A stretch of 11,146 nucleotides of DNA from Oligoflexaceae bacterium (lineage in GTDB: Bacteria; Bdellovibrionota_B; Oligoflexia; Oligoflexales; Oligoflexaceae), in NCBI GenBank assembly GCA_947474445.1, contig CANJJY010000111.1, forward strand, positions 1 through 11,146. Direction: 5' to 3'. Positions 7,490 to 11,146 of the stretch are shown here, in pieces. The position numbers were made by a program, and so were the translations under genes. Each line of letters starts with the position of its first letter. The stretch's first letter is position 1. Under the pieces are notes generated by a model that was not told where the DNA came from, ran no database searches, and saw nothing but the letters and a program-made list of their open reading frames with translations.

Positions 7490-7678
7490 AATAGGTACCA
7501 CACAGAGAGAGTCAGAGGACAGACCGCGGCAGGACGGATTTAGCACGTTCACGCCGAGAGATAAACAAAAGCGTCGATATTAAATCTATAGTGACGCATT
7601 AAATTTTCATGTTGAGCCTTTCGGTCCATACGCCGGGCTGAGCGGCTTCTGCACCTCGCGATTTGGGCCTTAGAGATC

Positions 7679-7707
7679 TTTACAAAATCTTAACATTTCG
7701 ATTTAAT
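7679..7707 (+). promoter_or_regulatory. Sigma-70-type promoter for the lipoprotein transcript
   Basis: TTTACA (7679-7684, 5 of 6 to TTGACA) and TTTAAT (7702-7707, 5 of 6 to TATAAT) are separated by exactly 17 bp in an AT-rich stretch. Transcription would start near 7714, giving a 5' leader of about 180 nt before the lipoprotein start. Confidence 0.65.
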
Positions 7708-7802
7708 TGACTATTAATCCTACACCTAGTTCTTTCTTAGGCAGGTTACCCCCGCCATCTTCATCCAGGAATAGCTGGGTTTTAGGAGGTTTGTTCGGCT
7801 GA

Positions 7803-7832
7803 ATGGGCACGGCCGACATATTGCTTCGATGA
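7803..7832 (+). CDS. Possible 9-residue leader peptide ORF
   Basis: The reading frame ATG GGC ... CGA TGA encodes MGTADILLR. A perfect AGGAGG (7784-7789) lies 13 nt upstream, longer than the usual spacing. Its TGA stop (7830-7832) overlaps the ATG of the next mini-ORF in an ATGA junction. It is too short to be judged by composition. It could be a genuine leader peptide or chance, and I list it because it has the best Shine-Dalgarno in the leader and no other start uses it. Confidence 0.3.
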   Translation: MGTADILLR

Positions 7833-7897
7833 AGTCGCCGCGCCGTAAGTTTAAGGCGAGGCACTCTCAAACATCCCGCAAGGAAGATAACGAATGA
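7829..7897 (+). CDS. Possible 22-residue basic leader peptide overlapping the lipoprotein start
   Basis: It encodes MKSPRRKFKARHSQTSRKEDNE, strongly basic in the first half. Its ATG (7829-7831) overlaps the stop of the 9-residue ORF, and its TGA (7895-7897) overlaps the lipoprotein ATG (7894-7896). It has no Shine-Dalgarno of its own, so it would depend on re-initiation after the first ORF. The lipoprotein's AAGGAAG lies in its final codons, an arrangement typical of coupled genes. Whether it is translated is unknown. Confidence 0.3.
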   Translation: MKSPRRKFKARHSQTSRKEDNE

Positions 7898-8349
7898 TCA
7901 TGCAAAGAATCTATTTGCCCGTCGCCCTCGTCTTGCTCACGGCCATTGGTTGCCAGACATCAAAGAAGAGTACCCCCGCTGAAGCCCAGTCGAGTTCAAT
8001 GAGCAGCAAGGTGACTTTAAAGAATGTCGATGTCTATTGCGTAGAGGAAGAAGACGAGAGTTTTCCAAACGTTGTAGTCGAGGGTCATACGATCTATTTA
8101 TTTAGAGCAGATACCCACGAAAACTTTCACCTCGTGAGTAAAGGTGATTTCGATGAGAAAAACGACAAATATAAGGCGAAAGATTTCGACCTCAAACTCG
8201 AGTTGGACCGAAAGCATAAGTCGTCGAAGAAAGCCGGAACAACCTTTACCGATCGCGCAGAAATAACTGTCGATGGGAAAAAGTACGACGCTGCCTGTAG
8301 CAGCGTGAAAGAAGACGTTACCTATATCGTTGACGCTCCTTCTCCCTAA
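7894..8349 (+). CDS. Small predicted lipoprotein of unknown function
   Basis: I do not recognise the family. The 151-residue product begins with a short basic N terminus and a hydrophobic stretch (about 6-18), then AIGC with Cys20 as the likely lipidation site, followed by a Ser/Thr/Lys/Ala-rich tether (21-38). It is thus probably exported and anchored in a membrane. The rest is hydrophilic and rich in Lys, Asp and Glu, with alternating beta-like segments. Two further cysteines (C49 and C135) could form a disulfide in the periplasm. The start at 7894 has AAGGAAG (7880-7886) 7 nt upstream; the in-frame ATG at 7900 has poorer spacing. The gene stands alone between mutL and the convergent hipA. 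The lipobox is atypical (Ala at -3, Ile at -2), which lowers certainty about lipidation. Confidence 0.8.
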   Translation: MIMQRIYLPVALVLLTAIGCQTSKKSTPAEAQSSSMSSKVTLKNVDVYCVEEEDESFPNVVVEGHTIYLFRADTHENFHLVSKGDFDEKNDKYKAKDFDLKLELDRKHKSSKKAGTTFTDRAEITVDGKKYDAACSSVKEDVTYIVDAPSP

Positions 8350-8380
8350 GCTTGGTCTTTTGCGACCATTGAACTGCAGA

Positions 8381-8411
8381 GGCTGCCAGCCAAATCTATT
8401 GCTGGCATGCC
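8381..8411. terminator. Stem-loop between convergent genes, possible terminator without a U-tract
   Basis: TGCCAGC (8384-8390) pairs with GCTGGCA (8401-8407) around a 10-nt loop. GGC (8381-8383) can extend the stem with GCC (8409-8411) past one bulged T. It sits between the lipoprotein stop (8349) and the convergent hipA stop (8452). No run of T follows on either strand, so rho-independent function is uncertain. Confidence 0.35.
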
Positions 8412-8451
8412 CACCTGTTTCAGCTGCCGCGATATCTGCCAAAAAACCAGT

Positions 8452-9693
8452 CTATCTCTCCGCCTCAAACACCGAAGCCATTAACTCAATTTCCGAAGAT
8501 TTGATTTCAAGCTTTTTCGCATGCATGCGCCAAGCCATTCGAACCGCCAGAACATGTTTTATGATTTCATCAGCTTCATTGAGTTCAATCTGGAAATACG
8601 GAGCCACAGATCGAGCACATTCCAGACTCAAAGAGCTATCCTCTTCATCGATGGACAAAGTCAAACCTGCAGCACCAAGGACAGGATTGAGGTCAAACGC
8701 AGGGGAAAGATCCCAACCCTTGCGATCGAAATTGTAAAGGAAACCGTGATTGCGAAGATGATCATCGGAATTTGAAACAAGAATGGAGAAAACAATCCTC
8801 TTCCATAGCTCATGAAGTTGAGTCTTTGGAGTTCCGCCTTGAGAAATAATTATTTCTGCCAAGTCCAGATAACTTGAACTCTCGCTCTCCCCATCTTTCT
8901 TTCCTAGCAGCGTCAAGGCCGATGCATAGGCCATGCGCGTATTATTCTCGTCGCGATCAAAGCGTTTTGTAAGAAACGTGTGATGCTTCGAACCAAACTT
9001 TGCAGCTTTTGATTCCGTAACATTCAAGCCCGCGGCTCTTGCCAAAGATGCGGTAACCGCCTCCCAAGCACCAACATCAATATCATCGCGTTCACTCGGA
9101 AATTTTGCAATCCAAAGCGCGCCAGATGGATCTAAAACATTTGCTTTCGGACGCGCCCCTCCTAATGAACCACCCGGCCTGAAGAGGACTGCTAATGCTT
9201 CTTCTACCTCTGCTGCATCATCTCTTTCCAGCGCCAACGCAGCATTTTCCAGCTTTCTCAAATCGGCAATTGGCGGCGTTGGGCTATGACGACTGTCTTC
9301 CAGGAATGGACCTTCAGCTTCCCTTTTGAAGCGAAGACCACCCATTCGTCCGGCATCATCGACCCCCATCAGAAAGTCCAATTCCAAAAGCGTTCTTTCA
9401 GGCCGCCCTTCCTTCCGGGCGAGCATTTTTTCTCTCTTCATCATCAAACGCCGTCCCCATCTATCTGGAGCAGCGTCCGCAAAGATACCAAAGAGCGAAC
9501 TTCCTCGCGCAAAACTCTTTCCTGCTACCAAGGGCAGTTCAGGATCCAATTTTGGCTTGTTCTTTTGCGCCAGCCATTTTGAATCAAACTCAAATGAAAA
9601 GTTCTCTTTACCTTTCAGATAACTCGCCGACAGCACTCCCATCAGTGCCGGTTGGGGCGACCACGCAGCGTAAACTAGGACTTCAACCTTCAT
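8452..9693 (-). CDS. hipA: HipA-family Ser/Thr kinase toxin
   Basis: HipA-type toxins are protein kinases; E. coli HipA phosphorylates GltX and stops translation, producing persistence. The 413-residue product has an N-terminal HipA barrel (about 1-110, with FGIFADAAPDRWGRRLM at 68-84) and a kinase domain. Kinase landmarks are a Gly-rich loop GSLGGARPKAN (175-185), the ATP-binding lysine in WIAKFPS (194-200, K197), FLTKRFDRD (240-248), the catalytic loop SNSDDHLRNHG (307-317; D310 and N315) and the metal-binding LSPAFDLNPV (329-338, D334). All catalytic residues appear intact, and S176 in the loop is a candidate for inhibitory autophosphorylation. The ATG overlaps the hipB stop by one base (TGATG). 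It is more AT-rich than the mutL region, consistent with acquisition. The phosphorylated target of this subfamily cannot be told from sequence. Confidence 0.93.
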   Translation of the reverse strand: MKVEVLVYAAWSPQPALMGVLSASYLKGKENFSFEFDSKWLAQKNKPKLDPELPLVAGKSFARGSSLFGIFADAAPDRWGRRLMMKREKMLARKEGRPERTLLELDFLMGVDDAGRMGGLRFKREAEGPFLEDSRHSPTPPIADLRKLENAALALERDDAAEVEEALAVLFRPGGSLGGARPKANVLDPSGALWIAKFPSERDDIDVGAWEAVTASLARAAGLNVTESKAAKFGSKHHTFLTKRFDRDENNTRMAYASALTLLGKKDGESESSSYLDLAEIIISQGGTPKTQLHELWKRIVFSILVSNSDDHLRNHGFLYNFDRKGWDLSPAFDLNPVLGAAGLTLSIDEEDSSLSLECARSVAPYFQIELNEADEIIKHVLAVRMAWRMHAKKLEIKSSEIELMASVFEAER

Positions 9694-10010
9694 CAGGAAT
9701 CCTCACGTGAACCAGCCAGAGTCTCGATATCCTGCAATTGACGGCCTTCGGGATCATCAGCGGCTAATAGCGAGAGATCTTCGGCAACACCCAAAGCGAA
9801 AAGCACCGAAGCATAGTGCCCCATGGATACACTTGAAGAGCCTTTCTCTATCGCAACCAAAGTACCGCGCGCAATGCCTGCTCTTTCCGCAAGACTCTCA
9901 GTGGTCCAATGTCGTCGCCGCCGAGCCAATCGAATGTTTTCGCCGGTGATTTTGAGCAGTCGGACAACCTTCGGAAACAAGACAGCTTTAGACTTTCCAG
10001 TGTTCACCAT
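9693..10010 (-). CDS. hipB: HipB-like Xre-family antitoxin and autorepressor
   Basis: The 105-residue product has a Cro/C1-type helix-turn-helix at about 24-72: ENIRLARRRRHWTTESLAERAGIARGTLVAIEKG gives its core in three overlapping parts (24-40, 38-50, 48-57). The recognition helix is near IARGTLVAIE (46-55). It should bind HipA, neutralise it, and repress the operon. The ATG at 10008-10010 has AGGAGG (10023-10028) 12 nt upstream. A TTG at 10017-10019 in frame would add MFK, but it sits only 3 nt from that site. The position just upstream of hipA with a 1-nt overlap is the standard hipBA layout. Four matching dyads surround and precede its start, which fits autoregulation. Confidence 0.9.
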   Translation of the reverse strand: MVNTGKSKAVLFPKVVRLLKITGENIRLARRRRHWTTESLAERAGIARGTLVAIEKGSSSVSMGHYASVLFALGVAEDLSLLAADDPEGRQLQDIETLAGSREDS

Positions 10011-10018
10011 TTTGAACA
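10001..10018. promoter_or_regulatory. hip operator dyad 1, over the hipB start codon
   Basis: TGTTCA-CCATTT-TGAACA is a perfect 6+6 dyad with a 6-bp spacer. The spacer contains the complement of the hipB ATG (10008-10010), so bound repressor would cover the start region. In mRNA the same dyad folds as a 6-bp stem with the AUG in its loop. Assignment to HipB rests on position and repetition of the motif. Confidence 0.65.
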
Positions 10019-10027
10019 AAATCCTCC

Positions 10028-10053
10028 TTTTTGTTCATTTTTATGAACAAAAA
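10028..10053. promoter_or_regulatory. hip operator dyad 2, longest palindrome
   Basis: The core TGTTCA-TTTTTA-TGAACA (10032-10049) lies within an 11-bp perfect inverted repeat (arms 10028-10038 and 10043-10053, 4-nt centre). It is immediately upstream of, and abuts, the hipB Shine-Dalgarno. It is centred 31 bp from dyad 1. Confidence 0.75.
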
Positions 10054-10066
10054 TACTCTAAATCTA

Positions 10067-10072
10067 ATCTTA
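10067..10072 (-). promoter_or_regulatory. Candidate hipBA -10 element
   Basis: TAAGAT on the minus strand (4 of 6 to TATAAT, preceded by TGTGA) falls in the 72-bp interval between the two operator pairs. The best spaced -35, TTTTTA 17 bp upstream, is weak. The location suits a repressed promoter, but the assignment is tentative. Confidence 0.35.
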
Positions 10073-10103
10073 TCACAGTTTCGAAGGAGTAAAAAGGAGA
10101 TTT

Positions 10104-10121
10104 TGTTCACAAATTTAGACA
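10104..10121. promoter_or_regulatory. hip operator dyad 3 (imperfect)
   Basis: TGTTCA-CAAATT-TAGACA keeps the 18-bp size and 6-bp spacer, with two mismatches in the right half-site, and is followed by AAAA as at the other sites. It is centred 72 bp from dyad 2. Confidence 0.5.
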
Positions 10122-10134
10122 AAATCATCAATTA

Positions 10135-10152
10135 TGTTTAATTTTATGAACA
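10135..10152. promoter_or_regulatory. hip operator dyad 4
   Basis: TGTTTA-ATTTTA-TGAACA has one mismatch in the left half-site. Its centre is exactly 31 bp from dyad 3, repeating the 31-bp spacing of dyads 1 and 2. It lies on the side of the divergent 95-aa ORF and could also affect its transcription. Confidence 0.55.
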
Positions 10153-10293
10153 GAAAATAGATGTAAATCCGTGTTTTAGTCGTCTCAAAAGTTCTTCAAT
10201 CCCACCAGCTCAAAACCAAGAGGGCGGCTGATCAAAGCGATCGCTGCATAAAATTCAAACCTCCCTTCTAAAAATCACGCAGGAGGAGGTAAG

Positions 10294-10581
10294 ATGATTG
10301 CTCTGATACAACCAAGTTCCTTCTTAGGAGCGCCAGGTGAAGATCTCGCAAGTCAGGTCACCAAGACTTGCACTTCATCTTCGGCCGAACTCAAGGGTAA
10401 ACTCGCGGAGTTAAAAGCACAGACCCGCGATACAATCGCTCGCCTCAAGTCTGAGCAAGAAGCAGAAATAGCCAAGATGCACCGACAGCTTGATCATTTC
10501 TCGATCGTGGCAGTCAAGAACAAAGCTAACCTGGATCAAATCTCCGTTGTAGCATCGAAGGCCGAAGCAAGTTGGAGCTGA
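10294..10581 (+). CDS. Small coiled-coil hypothetical protein
   Basis: I do not recognise this 95-residue product. It has an excellent Shine-Dalgarno, AGGAGGAGGT (10281-10290), 3 nt before the ATG, which is the main reason to accept it. The middle (about 28-68) is rich in Ala, Glu, Lys and Leu with near-heptad spacing, for example AELKGKLAELKAQTRDTIAR and AEIAKMHRQL, and should form a coiled coil. There is no signal peptide or membrane segment; a single Cys occurs at residue 26. The gene is divergent from hipBA, and dyads 3 and 4 lie in the shared region, so common regulation is possible. It could be a structural or partner protein, or an orphan accessory gene. Confidence 0.65.
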   Translation: MIALIQPSSFLGAPGEDLASQVTKTCTSSSAELKGKLAELKAQTRDTIARLKSEQEAEIAKMHRQLDHFSIVAVKNKANLDQISVVASKAEASWS

Positions 10582-10649
10582 ATGACGTGTCCTGTTCAAA
10601 CGGGGGCTAGATCACTTTCTTTTGGGCTGTGGGTATGGTTTTGAGGAGA

Positions 10650-10693
10650 CTGCAGCGCAACACATTATAAGTTTGTTTTGCAGCTTTTCTGTT
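10650..10693 (+). terminator. Weak candidate terminator after the coiled-coil ORF
   Basis: CTGCA (10650-10654) can pair with TGCAG (10679-10683), with an inner AAC/GTT extension past a bulge. It is followed by a T-rich tract CTTTTCTGTTT. The stem is short and interrupted, so this is a low-confidence call. Confidence 0.25.
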
Positions 10694-10738
10694 TACTGAT
10701 GATATCAATCGAAATTGGCCTGGAAATAGCCGTAATAT

Positions 10739-10767
10739 TTGACTTATTGAGTTTTCTAGGCTAATTT
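10739..10767 (+). promoter_or_regulatory. Candidate promoter of the AAA_14-type ATPase gene
   Basis: TTGACT (10739-10744, 5 of 6 to consensus) is followed after 17 bp by TAATTT (10762-10767, 3 of 6). The -10 would lie inside the left arm of the 14-bp inverted repeat, so a protein bound there would block it. The -10 match is weak. Confidence 0.35.
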
Positions 10768-10789
10768 GAAGTTGGACTTCAAATTAGCC
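10759..10789. repeat. Perfect 14-bp inverted repeat upstream of the ATPase gene
   Basis: GGCTAATTTGAAGT (10759-10772) and ACTTCAAATTAGCC (10776-10789) are exact complements around a TGG centre. The repeat ends 16 nt before the TTG start. No T-run follows, so it is more likely an operator or recombination-related site than a terminator. Confidence 0.8.
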
Positions 10790-10805
10790 CAAGCGAGGAA
10801 CCCTC

Positions 10806-11146
10806 TTGATAATAAGACATATATTACAGGAACTTATATCCATCGCCGCTCAGTATAGGGTGATAACGATCACAGGACCACGTCAAGCCGGCAAGACCAC
10901 ACTCACTCGATTAGCATTTCCTGGACACAGCTACGTGAGCTTAGAAGATCCCGACATTCGAAGCTTGGCAACAAATGATCCGCGTGCATTTTTGGATCTC
11001 TATCCAAGTCCCGTCATATTTGACGAGATTCAAAGAGTGCCACAGTTATTGTCCTACATACAAACAATCGTCGATGCGAATCCAGCCAAAGCTCAGTATG
11101 TTTTAACCGGAAGCCACCAATTAGAACTCAATCAGGCGATTACGCA
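10806..11146 (+). CDS. AAA_14/DUF4143-type ATPase, C-terminal part beyond window
   Basis: The visible 113 codons match the N terminus of the large AAA_14/DUF4143 ATPase family of bacteria and archaea, usually about 380-400 residues; its cellular role is poorly known. Seen are Walker A ITGPRQAGKTTLTR (22-35), YVSLEDPDIRSLATNDPRAFL (43-63), Walker B VIFDEIQRVPQLLSYIQ (70-86) and the sensor-type YVLTGSHQ (98-105). The frame is closed by TAG at 10785-10787. The only reasonable start after it is TTG (10806-10808), with GAGGA (10795-10799) 6 nt upstream, and it yields MIIRHILQELISIAAQYRVITITGPRQ, typical of the family. The gene is intact as far as visible. A perfect inverted repeat directly precedes it. 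Confidence 0.88.
   Translation, partial: MIIRHILQELISIAAQYRVITITGPRQAGKTTLTRLAFPGHSYVSLEDPDIRSLATNDPRAFLDLYPSPVIFDEIQRVPQLLSYIQTIVDANPAKAQYVLTGSHQLELNQAIT

Larger units (their letters stand above)
7490..7893. other. Divergent intergenic region between mutL and the lipoprotein gene
   Basis: This 404-nt stretch separates two divergent genes. On the plus side it holds a well-formed promoter (7679-7707) and a leader with two mini-ORFs (7803-7897), listed separately. On the minus side I find TATAGA and TTTAAT hexamers near 7575-7590 that could serve as mutL -10 boxes, but no matching -35 element. I see no tRNA, repeat array or recognisable riboswitch. Base composition drops toward AT between about 7560 and 7730. 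Confidence 0.6.
10013..10109. repeat. Inverted duplication of the hipB ribosome-binding segment
   Basis: The minus-strand segment AAAAAGGAGGATTTTGTTCA (10032 down to 10013) recurs on the plus strand as AAAAAGGAGATTTTGTTCA (10091-10109), identical except for one missing G. The arms flank 58 bp. The copy carries a Shine-Dalgarno-like sequence but no gene follows it. Confidence 0.7.

Noticed and set aside
7490..7552. 21-residue extension of mutL from a GTG
   Set aside because: The residues have no MutL similarity, and MAKVRLLED at 7489 is the normal family start.
7586..7601. T7-promoter-like TCACTATAG preceded by TAATGCG on the minus strand
   Set aside because: It is two bases shorter than the phage consensus between the two halves and lies in no phage context; taken as coincidence.
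8353..8366. GGTC-TTTTGC-GACC hairpin after the lipoprotein gene
   Set aside because: A 4-bp stem is too short to call as a terminator by itself.
10011..10019. TTG start for hipB adding three residues
   Set aside because: It lies 3 nt from the Shine-Dalgarno, too close; the ATG at 10010 is preferred, although its 12-nt spacing is long.
10135..10160. Plus-strand promoter for the coiled-coil ORF (TAGACA-N17-TAATTT around 10116-10144)
   Set aside because: Both hexamers are weak and overlap the operator repeats; not distinguishable from AT-rich background.

Overview
The window looks like a chromosomal segment of a Gram-negative bacterium. It has a mutL-miaA pair, an anaerobic-type cobalamin operon under a B12 riboswitch, strong AGGAGG-type ribosome binding sites and a lipoprotein signal peptide. 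A MutL that carries the endonuclease motif, next to anaerobic B12 genes, would suit a deltaproteobacterium or Bdellovibrionota/Oligoflexia relative. That placement is only an inference from protein style. Positions 1 to about 7500 are GC-rich and almost gap-free on the minus strand. From about 7600 onward the sequence is more AT-rich and accessory in character.

Region 1 (1-3500, minus strand): a cobalamin biosynthesis operon. A promoter (TTGACA, 17 bp, AATAAA) precedes a complete cobalamin riboswitch (3262-3450, closed by a perfect 9-bp P1 stem). Then follow cbiX with a C-terminal [2Fe-2S] ferredoxin-like domain, a small DUF3209-type protein, an FAD/NAD(P) ferredoxin-reductase-like flavoprotein, and cbiD, which runs off the left edge. 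Together they cover cobalt insertion, ring-contraction-stage C1 methylation and probably a reduction step.

Region 2 (3592-7489, minus strand): mutL, miaA and trmO, in transcription order, with a 9-nt gap and then an 11-nt overlap. MutL is the endonuclease type. MiaA and TrmO both act at or on modifications of tRNA position 37.

Region 3 (7490-8349): a 404-nt divergent intergenic region with a good plus-strand promoter and a roughly 180-nt leader, followed by a small unrecognised lipoprotein. Two mini-ORFs in the leader are linked to each other and to the lipoprotein by ATGA overlaps.

Region 4 (8350-11146): an accessory block. A hipB-hipA toxin-antitoxin pair (minus) is preceded by four matching 18-bp dyads, TGTTCA-N6-TGAACA and variants. 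They form two pairs, each with 31-bp centre-to-centre spacing, and the first dyad covers the hipB start codon. A 95-aa coiled-coil ORF (plus) follows. Next is a perfect 14-bp inverted repeat just upstream of an AAA_14/DUF4143-type ATPase that starts at TTG and is cut by the right edge. The most noteworthy structure in the window is the hip operator array and the inverted duplication embedded in it. No tRNA, rRNA, CRISPR array or insertion sequence was seen.
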